Made by a program: the position numbers and the translations under genes. The notes under the pieces are model-generated. The model was given only the letters and a program-made list of their open reading frames with translations, was not told where the DNA came from and did no database searches. From assembly GCA_964460185.1 (NCBI GenBank), contig CAYWTM010000008.1:1-52435 (forward strand): a stretch of 52,435 bases of DNA. The letters are read 5' to 3'. Below are positions 17,620-25,516 of this stretch, one piece after another. Numbering within the stretch: the stretch's first letter is position 1; every line of letters starts with the position of its first letter. This DNA is from JAVJPJ01 sp040217295. GTDB taxonomy: Bacteria; Pseudomonadota; Alphaproteobacteria; Rhodobacterales; Rhodobacteraceae.

Positions 17620-17804
17620 CGAAGCTGACCCTCGATCCCAACCTGCCGGTGCCCGACGACGCCTATGCCCTGCTGATCGACGCCCATGAGGGGCTGACCA
17701 AGGCCGAAAGCGACGCGCTGAACGCGCGGCTGATCCTGATCTTGATGAACCAGATCGGCGATGCGGATGTGATCGCACACGCCATCGCGGCGGCCAAACG
17801 CTAG
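17616..17804 (+). CDS. DUF2783 domain-containing small protein
   Basis: A 62-residue, mostly helical, acidic protein (LPVPDDAYALLIDAHEGL, then LNARLILILMNQIGD). It fits DUF2783, a small family that I associate with genes next to FAD monooxygenases. The start ATG overlaps the monooxygenase stop, so the two are translated together, and it probably acts as an accessory or stabilising partner of the flavoenzyme (inference from coupling). It ends 12 bases before the convergent TRAP permease gene, with no room for a separate terminator. Confidence 0.8.
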   Translation: MTKLTLDPNLPVPDDAYALLIDAHEGLTKAESDALNARLILILMNQIGDADVIAHAIAAAKR

Positions 17805-17816
17805 GTATCGCGCCCG

Positions 17817-19079
17817 CTATCCGATCAACGCCGTCGACAGCCACGGAAAGCGGCTGAGCAAGATCAGCACCACGAGCGTCGCCAGCAGGAAGGGCCACAG
17901 CGCCTTGAAGATGGTGACGGGTTTCACGCCCGACATGGCCGAGGCGATATAAAGGCCGATCCCCACGGGTGGCGTCAGAAGGCCGAGGATCAGGTTGATC
18001 GAGATCACCACACCGAACTGGTAGGGCGAGATGTCGTAGTCGTTCATCGCGATCGGCAACAGGATCGGCGTGATGAGAATGACCGCCGCAATCCCGTCGA
18101 TCAGCATGCCGATGATCAGCAGGCACAGGTTCACGATCAAAAGGAACAGGAACGGATTTTCCGTGATGGTGATCAGCAGCGCCGCCAGTTTCTGCGGGAT
18201 CGCCTCGTAGATCACCACCCAGCCGAACACATTGGCCGTTGCGATCATCAAGATCACGAGGGCCGCGTTTTGCGCCGTGCGCTTGAACGCAGGCCACAGA
18301 TCCCCGAGTTTCAATTCCCGGTAGACAAGTGTTCCCAGCAGCAGCGCAACGACCGAGGCGACTGCCGCGGATTCCGTCGGCGTGGCGAACCCGAACAGGA
18401 CCCCGCCGATGATCGCCGCCGGAATGGTCACCGCCGGCACCGCCTCGGCCAGGGCCCGCAGCGCCTGGGGGCGCGTCATCCACCTGCCGGCGGGGAACGG
18501 GTTGAAAAAGCCGATGGTGGCGATCACGACCGCAAAGCTGATGAACATCAACAGCCCCGGCACCAGTCCGGCCAGAAACATCTCGCCCACGGGGATCTGA
18601 GCCAGAACGGCGAAGATCACGAACAACATCGAAGGCGGGATCACCGGCGCCAGCAGGCCGCCCGCCGCGGTCGAGGCCGCCGCAAATCCCCGATCATAAC
18701 CTTCGGCCTCCATCGCGGGCACCATGGCGCGCGACATGATGGCGATCTGGCTGGCCGCCGACCCGACGATGGCTGCCATGAACATGTTGGCCAGCAGGTT
18801 GATCCAGGCCAGTCCGCCGCGAAATCCGCCCACGAACACGCGGGCCGCGTTGATCAGGCGCTTGGTTATGCCGCCCTCGTTCATCAATTCGCCCGTCAGC
18901 ATGAACAGCGGGATCGCCAGCAGCCCGTAGTTTTCGAGGCCCCCGAACATCTGCAGGGCAAAGCTGTCGAACAGGATCTGGTTGTCGCTTTCGACGATAT
19001 AGGCCACCGCCGCCAGCCCCAGCACAAAGGCAATCGGCACGCCGCCAAACAGCAAGATCGCGAAGATCGGCGCGGTCAT
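17817..19079 (-). CDS. dctM: TRAP transporter large permease (DctM subunit)
   Basis: A 420-residue membrane protein with about 12 hydrophobic segments, the normal size for DctM. Recognisable family stretches include PLFMLTGELMNEGGI, SAASQIAIMSRAMVPAM, LAPVIPPSMLFVIFAV and the C-terminal LLTPPVGIGLYIASAMSG. It forms the sodium-coupled transport pore of a tripartite periplasmic transporter together with DctQ and the binding protein. The ATG at 19079 follows the dctQ stop by one base, so translation is coupled. TRAP systems usually take up C4-dicarboxylates, keto acids, aromatic acids or sugar acids; which one is not determined. Confidence 0.94.
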   Translation of the reverse strand: MTAPIFAILLFGGVPIAFVLGLAAVAYIVESDNQILFDSFALQMFGGLENYGLLAIPLFMLTGELMNEGGITKRLINAARVFVGGFRGGLAWINLLANMFMAAIVGSAASQIAIMSRAMVPAMEAEGYDRGFAAASTAAGGLLAPVIPPSMLFVIFAVLAQIPVGEMFLAGLVPGLLMFISFAVVIATIGFFNPFPAGRWMTRPQALRALAEAVPAVTIPAAIIGGVLFGFATPTESAAVASVVALLLGTLVYRELKLGDLWPAFKRTAQNAALVILMIATANVFGWVVIYEAIPQKLAALLITITENPFLFLLIVNLCLLIIGMLIDGIAAVILITPILLPIAMNDYDISPYQFGVVISINLILGLLTPPVGIGLYIASAMSGVKPVTIFKALWPFLLATLVVLILLSRFPWLSTALIG

Positions 19080-19080
19080 G

Positions 19081-19623
19081 TCAGGTCACCTCCGCCCGGT
19101 CCAGATGTTCGCCGCCACCAAGCAGGTTCGACGTGCCATGCAAGATCAATCCGAAGGAAAACAGCCACATCACCAACCACACGATCCATTTCTTGAACGG
19201 CAACGTGGTCGTCGGCTCGGCATAGATGAAGTTGAAGGTATTGCCCTGGAAGGTCCGCGCATCAAAGCCCGCCTGCGCAATGTCCAGCGGCAGATACCAG
19301 CGCCAGCAGAACCACAGCATCAAGACGGCGAAGACCAGCACGCAAAGGTCCTTGAAGATCGCGACACCCCGCGCCAGCGCAGGCGGGAGGGCATCTTGCA
19401 GCAACGTCACCGCGACGGAATTGCCGTAGTGCACCGCGGCGGACCCGGCCAGAAAGGTCATCCACGCCATGGTATAGATCGCGGCCTCGTCGACCCAGTA
19501 GATCGACTGGTTCAAGGCCCGCGTGACCACGTTAAGCAAGATCAGACCTGTAATCGCCGCCGCCAGACAACCGGCAACGAAGATCTCGACCCTGGCCCAA
19601 GCGGCTGATGCCCTGTGCAGCAT
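19081..19623 (-). CDS. dctQ: TRAP transporter small permease (DctQ subunit)
   Basis: A 180-residue protein with four predicted membrane helices (VEIFVAGCLAAAITGLILL, a second with AAIYTMAWMTFLAGSA, a third with LCVLVFAVLMLWF, and a last with WLVMWLFSFGLILHG), as expected for DctQ. The conserved WVDEAAIYTMAW resembles the W-x-(D/E)-E of the family. The open frame extends further to a TTG at 19683, but the ATG at 19623 with GGGGA upstream is a more ordinary start. The segment between helices 3 and 4 is longer than usual (about 45 residues), which may be a periplasmic or cytoplasmic loop insert. It lies between dctP and dctM in one operon. Confidence 0.88.
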   Translation of the reverse strand: MLHRASAAWARVEIFVAGCLAAAITGLILLNVVTRALNQSIYWVDEAAIYTMAWMTFLAGSAAVHYGNSVAVTLLQDALPPALARGVAIFKDLCVLVFAVLMLWFCWRWYLPLDIAQAGFDARTFQGNTFNFIYAEPTTTLPFKKWIVWLVMWLFSFGLILHGTSNLLGGGEHLDRAEVT

Positions 19624-19704
19624 GCGTCCCCGACGATTGCGCGTGTCACGAAACACTTGCCCACCAGAAACACTGGCGGGCAAGCAAAGATCAAGGGGAT
19701 CAGA

Positions 19705-20688
19705 TCATTCGCGGGTGGCGTCCGCAACCTCGCGCAACGCGCCCAGCATGGACGACCGCTCGGACCAGATCGCATCCCACTGTGCGGGCACATCGCCGAA
19801 GAATTCGGGGCCGACCTCGATATAGGTGCGGTCGGTGGCTGCAATTTGTTCCAGCCAGCCGGGTTCTTGTTCGACATAAACGTCAATCGTGCTGTCCACG
19901 GCGGCAGACATCAGATCCGCGATCATGGTGCGGTCGTCCTCGGACAGACCGGCCCAGACACGGCCCGAAACCAGTGCGACCATCGGGAACATCATGTGGT
20001 TCGATTCGATGATCGTGTCGGCATGTTCGTAATAGTTCAGCGCCCAGATCAGCTCGGCATCCATGTCGATGGCATCGACCTGGCCATTGGCCAGCGCATC
20101 GTACACGGCCGGCAGCGGCATCGGCGTGGGCGCGGTGCCCAAGGCGTTGTAGAAATCCAGGATCGGCGTGAACGGTGTGATGCGGATCTTGAGGCCCGCC
20201 AGGTCCGCGGCCGAGGCGATGTCGCCGCGCGAAACGATCTGGCGCAGACCGGCCATCCCGTAGCCAAGGCCCACGACGCCGACTTCGGCGGGCAGTTCAT
20301 CGAGCATGCCCGCCGCCACGTCCGACCGCAGGATGCGCGCGGCATGGCCCAGGTCGTCGGCCAGGAAGGGGGCGTAGAAAGCGCCGAAATTGGGCGCGCG
20401 GTTCGAGACCTCAGCCACCGTCATGAACGCCATGTCCAGCGCGCCGGATTGCAGCTGCTGCAGCATTTCGGCCTCGTTGCCCAGCTGCTGCGCCGGGAAT
20501 ACCTGCACGCTGTGTGCACCGCCGGAGGCCTCGGACAGCTGCGCGCCGAAATCCTCGGCCGCGCGGGTCCAGACATGGGGCGGCGGCGTAATCAGCCCAA
20601 GCCGGAATTCCTCGGCCCCGGCCGATCCGGCGCCGATTGCGGTGACCGCCATCGCGGCGACACCGACCCAAGATTTCATGATCGTCAT
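19705..20688 (-). CDS. dctP: TRAP transporter solute-binding protein (DctP family)
   Basis: A 327-residue protein with a signal peptide (MTIMKSWVGVAAMAVTAIGA, cleavage probably after SAGA) and the DctP fold. The family arginine-containing segment GLKIRITPFTPILDFYNALG is present near residue 165, followed by PLPAVYDALANGQVDAID, the usual P-x-x-E/Y-x-A-L-x-x-G-x-x-D signature. It acts in the periplasm, delivering an organic acid to DctQM. The arginine normally pairs with the ligand carboxylate. It lies 173 bases downstream of the 3-hydroxyanthranilate dioxygenase gene, same strand, so co-expression is possible and an aromatic or keto acid ligand is conceivable, but this is inference. Confidence 0.92.
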   Translation of the reverse strand: MTIMKSWVGVAAMAVTAIGAGSAGAEEFRLGLITPPPHVWTRAAEDFGAQLSEASGGAHSVQVFPAQQLGNEAEMLQQLQSGALDMAFMTVAEVSNRAPNFGAFYAPFLADDLGHAARILRSDVAAGMLDELPAEVGVVGLGYGMAGLRQIVSRGDIASAADLAGLKIRITPFTPILDFYNALGTAPTPMPLPAVYDALANGQVDAIDMDAELIWALNYYEHADTIIESNHMMFPMVALVSGRVWAGLSEDDRTMIADLMSAAVDSTIDVYVEQEPGWLEQIAATDRTYIEVGPEFFGDVPAQWDAIWSERSSMLGALREVADATRE

Positions 20689-20861
20689 CTTCGTTGTCTC
20701 CCAGTTGAGAAGTGCCGGATTTTCCCGGTTTTATTCCGTTGTTTTCGGCGCGTCCGAAACCAGGGCCGCACCTGTTCTGGAATCAGACTGCCGTATTTCG
20801 GTTCACCTGGCAATTTATTTTAAGCATGAAGCATCTGCCGCCTGCCCCTGTCGTGCCGCAA

Positions 20862-21404
20862 TCAGAGCTGAACCCACCCTTCGGGCGGCTCCTTGCCCGG
20901 ATGCACGGTGCCGCAATTGGGGCAGGTGCGCGCGTCCTGATCGGCATAGAATTTGGCGTAGACCGGCGGCAGGTCGTCGACGATGGACGTCAACTGCATC
21001 TCGGCGCGGTGCACGCGCGTGCCGCACTCGAAGCAATACCATTCGATCGCGTCCAGTTCGCCCACCTGCCGCTTGGGTTCGATCACCAGCCCGATCGACC
21101 CTTCCTGCGGGCGCTGCGGCGAATGACGTATATGGGCCGGCAGCAAGAACACCTCGCCCTCGCGGATCGGGACATCGTAGAATTCCTTTCCGTCGTAGAG
21201 CTTGAGCAGCATGTCGCCCTTGAGCTGATAGAAGAATTCCTCGACCGGGTCATCGTGGTAATCGGTGCGCTTGTTGGGCCCGCCCACGACCGTGACCATC
21301 ATGTCGGCATCTTCAAACACCATCTTGTTGCCGACGGGCGGCTTGAGCAGATGTTTGTGTTCGTCGATCCACTTCTGGAAATTGAAGGCGGCCAGACGTG
21401 CCAT
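20862..21404 (-). CDS. nbaC: 3-hydroxyanthranilate 3,4-dioxygenase
   Basis: A 180-residue cupin that opens the ring of 3-hydroxyanthranilate to 2-amino-3-carboxymuconate semialdehyde. Iron ligands are visible as His50 and Glu56 in DYHDDPVEEFFYQ and His94 in LLPAHIRHSPQRP. The bacterial-type C-terminal rubredoxin-like metal site is intact (Cys124, Cys127, Cys161, Cys164; CFECG and CPNCG). The length matches bacterial homologues. AGGGGGAG precedes the ATG. No kynurenine, 2-amino-3-carboxymuconate semialdehyde decarboxylase or downstream nba genes are in the window, so this step stands apart from the rest of the pathway. It could serve tryptophan degradation or quinolinate formation. It lies upstream of the TRAP genes and downstream of the LysR gene on the same strand. 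Confidence 0.93.
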   Translation of the reverse strand: MARLAAFNFQKWIDEHKHLLKPPVGNKMVFEDADMMVTVVGGPNKRTDYHDDPVEEFFYQLKGDMLLKLYDGKEFYDVPIREGEVFLLPAHIRHSPQRPQEGSIGLVIEPKRQVGELDAIEWYCFECGTRVHRAEMQLTSIVDDLPPVYAKFYADQDARTCPNCGTVHPGKEPPEGWVQL

Positions 21405-21506
21405 CGGAATGCTCCCCCTTGCTGACCGAAACGGCCCGGACTGTATGAAACACTGCCCGCGCGCGACATGGGCCTCAATCCTTCATTGCGAAATCCGCTA
21501 TCCGGT

Positions 21507-21520
21507 TTGATTATACCCAA
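21507..21520. promoter_or_regulatory. Possible LysR-type half-site upstream of nbaC
   Basis: TTGATTATACCCAA, about 100 bases upstream of the nbaC start, resembles the better LysR-type box at 23316-23330 in its left arm and AT content, but the right arm and spacing differ. It could let the neighbouring LysR protein act on nbaC. Weak. Confidence 0.2.
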
Positions 21521-21538
21521 GCGGTTTGCAATCAGGTC

Positions 21539-22477
21539 TCACAGATCGCGGGCGACGATTTCAAGTTGCCTGAACAGCGCTTCGGCGGCGGGCGACAGCG
21601 CCCCCGCTTCGCGCAGGGTCACGCCGACAGGCCCCTGCCCGACCGGAACATCCCATGCCAGTTCAGCCAGGCGCCCCAGGGCGATGTCCTGTCCGGCCAC
21701 ATGGGCCGGCATGAGCCCGATCAACCGGTTGGCCTGCAGCAATGCACGATTGGTCAGATAGGATACGCTTTCCACGCGCACCTGTGGCCCGCCCTGCCCT
21801 TCGCGCAGAAACACCTGGTCGATCTGGCGGCGCAACGTGGTCTCGGGTGGGGGCAGGATCCAGCCATGGGCCATCAAATCAGGCAGAGCCAGTTGCGTCC
21901 GACCGACCAGAGGGTGCCCGGACCCGGCCACCACGACGATGCGTTCCTCGTACAATTTCACCTGGCGCAACTCGGCCCTGTGGCGTTGCGACGGCAGACG
22001 CCCCAGGACCATGTCGATCTCACCCGATCTCAGCGCGGGCATCAGCATCTCGTTGGTGCCGTCGACGACCCGCACGGCCACACCGGGGCGTTCCGCCAAA
22101 AGCGCCCCAACCGCGCGGGGCAACAGACGCGAGGAGGCCGCCAGAAGCGTTCCGACCACCACGCGACCGCTATGGCCCTCGTTCAGATCCTCGATTTCCT
22201 GCGTCGCGGAGGCGATCTGGGCAAAGACCAGCTTGCAGTGGCGGATCAACACGTCACCGGCCTCGGTCGGGATGACGCCGCGATTGGTGCGGGTGAACAG
22301 GCGCACGCCGAAATCCAGTTCAAGCTCCTGGATCATCTTGGTCGCGGCTGGCTGGCTGACATTCATGTCGCGTGCGGCGTTCTGGATGTTGCCGTGCTGG
22401 CCCACCGCGATCAGCAACCGCAATTGCCGCAGTTTCAACCGATGGGCGAGACGCTCGGCGCTTGGGACGCCCGCCAT
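21539..22477 (-). CDS. LysR-family transcriptional regulator
   Basis: A 312-residue LysR protein. The N-terminal winged helix-turn-helix reads LRLLIAVGQHGNIQNAARDM then VSQPAATKMIQELE, typical of the GbpR/PcaQ side of the family. The rest forms the periplasmic-binding-like effector domain (GRVVVGTLLAASSRLLP, VRVVDGTNEMLMPALRSG, IVVVAGSGHPLVGR). Its start overlaps the stop of the aspartate-dehydrogenase-like gene by one base (TGATG on the minus strand), so both are translated from one message. A TTGA-N7-TCAA box in the divergent region upstream is the probable binding site for controlling this operon and the opposite molybdenum hydroxylase operon. The effector is unknown. Confidence 0.92.
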   Translation of the reverse strand: MAGVPSAERLAHRLKLRQLRLLIAVGQHGNIQNAARDMNVSQPAATKMIQELELDFGVRLFTRTNRGVIPTEAGDVLIRHCKLVFAQIASATQEIEDLNEGHSGRVVVGTLLAASSRLLPRAVGALLAERPGVAVRVVDGTNEMLMPALRSGEIDMVLGRLPSQRHRAELRQVKLYEERIVVVAGSGHPLVGRTQLALPDLMAHGWILPPPETTLRRQIDQVFLREGQGGPQVRVESVSYLTNRALLQANRLIGLMPAHVAGQDIALGRLAELAWDVPVGQGPVGVTLREAGALSPAAEALFRQLEIVARDL

Positions 22478-23250
22478 CAGGTGGTGACCCGGGCGGCGAT
22501 GCGCCGGATCTCGGCCACGGCGCTCATCGCGGCCAGGGCCGAACTGCGCGGATTGTCAGGCAGGGCATTGCCGGTGATCTCGAAACCGAACCGACCAAAG
22601 GCCCCTTCGGCCTCGATCCGGTGGGAGTTGCCGGTGGCGGCAGGATCCGCGATCAGGTGCACCCGGGTGGCGTCGAAACCGGCGCCTGCAAGGGCCACCG
22701 CCGCGGCCACATTCGCATTCTTGGGATAGTCACGCGCGGCGTCCCTCGCCGTGCCCTCGAAAAAGGTTGCCGGTTCAGTCAGCCCGGGCAGATCTACAAG
22801 CGCCTCGGCGGGGGATCCCACCCAACCGGCGGGCGGTTTGCGCCCCACATAGACCACATGGTCCAGCCCGCCGACGGCGGCAGCGCGCAAGGCATCCAAC
22901 GCGCCGATGGCCCCGCTGGCCAGGTGCAACCGGGCGTGGCCGATCTCGGCCGCGCGCAGCAGGTCAGCGTGCAGATCGGCATCGGCCAACGCGCCCAGCG
23001 AAAGGGTGACCACGTCGATGCCCGCCTCCAGCGCGGCAGCGCCATGGGCCTTCAACCCGCCATGACCGGCGCAGTCGATCACATGGGTGATGCCCTCGGG
23101 CAGGTCGGCAACGCGGGTCACACGGACGATGCCCGCGGACGGCGGGTCTGCGGGCAAACGGCGCAGGATCACCGCCGCCAGTCCCTGGTCCCGCAGGCCA
23201 GCGGCCACATAGCTGCCGATGCTGCCGGCTCCGATCACCGCGAGTTTCAT
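22477..23250 (-). CDS. Aspartate dehydrogenase-like NAD(P)-dependent oxidoreductase
   Basis: A 257-residue protein in the NadX/L-aspartate dehydrogenase family. It starts with the Rossmann motif LAVIGAGSIGSYVAAGL, has the SGAIGALDALRAAAVGGLD region, and the signature DYPKNANVAAAVALAG near residue 175, equivalent to the family's PKNxNVAA, followed by HLIADPAATGNSHRIEAEG. Such enzymes oxidise L-aspartate to iminoaspartate, which becomes oxaloacetate or feeds quinolinate synthesis. The first ATG giving the correct N-terminus is at 23250; upstream ATGs only add unlike residues. Located with a LysR regulator and divergent from a molybdenum hydroxylase and a DHDPS-fold lyase, it may instead act on another amino acid in a degradation route. 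Confidence 0.85.
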   Translation of the reverse strand: MKLAVIGAGSIGSYVAAGLRDQGLAAVILRRLPADPPSAGIVRVTRVADLPEGITHVIDCAGHGGLKAHGAAALEAGIDVVTLSLGALADADLHADLLRAAEIGHARLHLASGAIGALDALRAAAVGGLDHVVYVGRKPPAGWVGSPAEALVDLPGLTEPATFFEGTARDAARDYPKNANVAAAVALAGAGFDATRVHLIADPAATGNSHRIEAEGAFGRFGFEITGNALPDNPRSSALAAMSAVAEIRRIAARVTT

Positions 23251-23315
23251 GACCCATCCCTCGTTGCCCATGCGTTTTGCGACTCTGTCATGCCTATACA
23301 AGATTGCCAGCCTAT

Positions 23316-23330
23316 TTGATATTCACTCAA
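23316..23330. promoter_or_regulatory. LysR-type box TTGA-N7-TCAA in a divergent promoter region
   Basis: A 15-base interrupted palindrome (contains T-N11-A) lies between the divergent AspDH-lysR operon (start 23250) and the molybdenum hydroxylase gene (start 23396). This is the standard position and form of a LysR-type recognition site, and the lysR gene is in the flanking operon. Confidence 0.5.
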
Positions 23331-23395
23331 AGCATATCCAGTTTCGCAGATTCCGATTTACCGCGACATCGCGGCGGTGTTTGCCTCGGACCATC

Positions 23396-25516
23396 ATGCT
23401 GACGTCGCCCAAGCCTTTCATCGGCACAGCCATGCCGCAGCGCGAGGATGCCGCGCTGCTGGCGGGGCAAGGGTGCTATACCGATGACGTGGCGCTGAAC
23501 GACCCGCTCCACGTGGCCTTCGTGCGCAGCCCGGTCGCCGCCGGCACGATCCAAGCCATGGACCTGTCCGGGGCCCGCGCCGCGCCGGGCGTCGTCGCGG
23601 CGCATACCGCCGATGACCTTGGGCCGACCGCGCCCCTTTCGGTCAACCCGATCCTGCCGATAGAGGCGCCACTGGCCTTTCCGATCCTTGGAACGGGCCG
23701 GGTCCTGTCGATCGGCCAGCCGCTGGCGGCGATCCTTGCCACCTCGCGCGGCGCGGCGCAGGACGCGGCCGACCTGGTCGAGGTCGACATGGCGGACGGG
23801 CCGATGCCCGCACCAACCCGCGTTGCGGGAACGAGATGGCGGGCGGGCGACCCGGACGCGGCCTTTGCCGCCGCAGATCATGTGGTCGAGGTGTCGATCG
23901 AGCACCCGCGACTGGCCCCGTGCCCGATGGAACCGCGTGGCATCGCGATCCGCTATCACCGCGACACCGGCAGCCTGAGCATCTATCACAGCACCCAGAC
24001 ACCTCATCGCACCCGGTCGGAACTGGCGCAGATCCTGGCGGTGGACCCCGACCGCCTGCATGTCATCGCCCCGTCGGTCGGGGGGGCCTTTGGCATGAAG
24101 GCGTCGCTTTACCCCGAAGAGGTCCTTGCCGTCTGGGCCGCCCTGACCCATCGCCGCGACGTGAAATGGATCGCCACCCGGTCCGAGGATTTCCTGGCCG
24201 GCACCCATGGGCGTGGCCTGCACACACGCGGGCGTTTGGCCCTTGATGCCGATGGCCGCTTTCGCGCGCTGCAGGCGCGGGTGGACGCCCCCCTTGGCGG
24301 CTGGTTGCCCAATTCCGCGCTGATCCCGGCGTGGAACGCGGCGCGCATCCTGCCGTCGGCCTATGTCATCCCCGATCTGGATCTGGCCACCCAGGCGCAC
24401 AGCCACCCGCTGCCGCCCACCGGCATCTATCGCGGGGCCGGACGGCCCGAGGCCAACACCCTGATCGAGAGGCTCATCGACAAGGCCGCACGCCGTCTGG
24501 GTGTTGACCCCCTGGCGTTGCGCCAGAAGAACATGCTGCGCCCCGATGCGCTGCCGCACCGCACGGCCACGGGCGAGACGCTTGATTCCGGCGACTATGC
24601 CGGTCTTTTGGCCGCGCTGGCGGGCTCGGCGGACTATGCCGCGCTGATTGCCCGCCGGGACGCTGCCCGCGCCGGGGGCGGGCTGTGCGGCCTTGGGCTG
24701 GCCTTTTACCTCGAACCCTCGGGCGCGGGATGGGAAAGCGCGCGGGTCACGCTTGAGGCCGATGGCTCTGCGACGGTCGCAAGCGGGTCATCCAGCCAGG
24801 GCCAGGGGCGGCAGACGGCCTATGCCCAGATCGCCGCCGATGCGCTTGGGCTCTTGCCCGGGGACATCACGGTGCTGGCCGGGGATACCGCGACCTGCCC
24901 CGAAGGCATCGGCGCATTGGCCAGCCGGTCGACCCCCATCGGGGGCAGTGCCGTGCTGGAGGCCGCACAGGCCGTGCGCGGCAGACGTGACGGGGGCGAA
25001 CCCCTGCCTGTCACCGCCGAGGTGCGGTATGAAAACAAGGGCCAGGCCTGGGGCTACGGCGCCTACCTGGTGCTGGTGGACGTTGACCGGGACACCGGGC
25101 AACTGACAATCCTGGCCGCCCATGCCGCCGACGACGCCGGCCGCATCGTGAACCCTGCACAGGTGGAGGGCCAGATCCGGGGCGGGTTTGCCCAGGGCCT
25201 TGGCGAAGCCACGATGGAGCGTATGGTGCTGGACGAGGACGGCCAGCTCTTGACCGGAAGCCTGATGGATTACGCCCTGCCCCGCGCCGCCGACATTCCG
25301 CCACTGGCCATTTCCAAGCAGCAAACGCCAAGCCCGATGAACAGCCTGGGCGCCAAGGGTGTGGGCGAGGCCGGGACCATCGGCGCACCCATCGCGATTC
25401 TGAACGCCGCGATTGACGCGCTGGCACCGCTTGGGATCACTGATCTGCAAATGCCCCTGACGCCCGCCCGACTGTGGCAGGCCCTTCACGACGCCCCGAA
25501 AGGACCGAGGCCATGA
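23396..25516 (+). CDS. Xanthine dehydrogenase-family molybdopterin-binding subunit (lone large subunit)
   Basis: A 706-residue protein of the CoxL/aldehyde oxidase large-subunit type. Family regions are seen in order: the N-terminal RREDxxLLxGxGxYTDDV-like PQREDAALLAGQGCYTDDV, SVGGAFGMK near 225, the GIYRGAGRPEA motif near 343, SSSQGQGRQTAYAQIAADAL near 470, and GAKGVGEAGTIGAP with the expected catalytic glutamate at about 658. It would hydroxylate a heterocycle or aldehyde at a molybdenum cofactor. The usual partner 2Fe-2S and FAD subunits are absent from both flanks, so electrons must leave through partners encoded elsewhere. The ATG at 23396 is chosen because the homologous N-terminus begins there. 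The stop overlaps the next gene start (ATGA). Confidence 0.9.
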   Translation: MLTSPKPFIGTAMPQREDAALLAGQGCYTDDVALNDPLHVAFVRSPVAAGTIQAMDLSGARAAPGVVAAHTADDLGPTAPLSVNPILPIEAPLAFPILGTGRVLSIGQPLAAILATSRGAAQDAADLVEVDMADGPMPAPTRVAGTRWRAGDPDAAFAAADHVVEVSIEHPRLAPCPMEPRGIAIRYHRDTGSLSIYHSTQTPHRTRSELAQILAVDPDRLHVIAPSVGGAFGMKASLYPEEVLAVWAALTHRRDVKWIATRSEDFLAGTHGRGLHTRGRLALDADGRFRALQARVDAPLGGWLPNSALIPAWNAARILPSAYVIPDLDLATQAHSHPLPPTGIYRGAGRPEANTLIERLIDKAARRLGVDPLALRQKNMLRPDALPHRTATGETLDSGDYAGLLAALAGSADYAALIARRDAARAGGGLCGLGLAFYLEPSGAGWESARVTLEADGSATVASGSSSQGQGRQTAYAQIAADALGLLPGDITVLAGDTATCPEGIGALASRSTPIGGSAVLEAAQAVRGRRDGGEPLPVTAEVRYENKGQAWGYGAYLVLVDVDRDTGQLTILAAHAADDAGRIVNPAQVEGQIRGGFAQGLGEATMERMVLDEDGQLLTGSLMDYALPRAADIPPLAISKQQTPSPMNSLGAKGVGEAGTIGAPIAILNAAIDALAPLGITDLQMPLTPARLWQALHDAPKGPRP

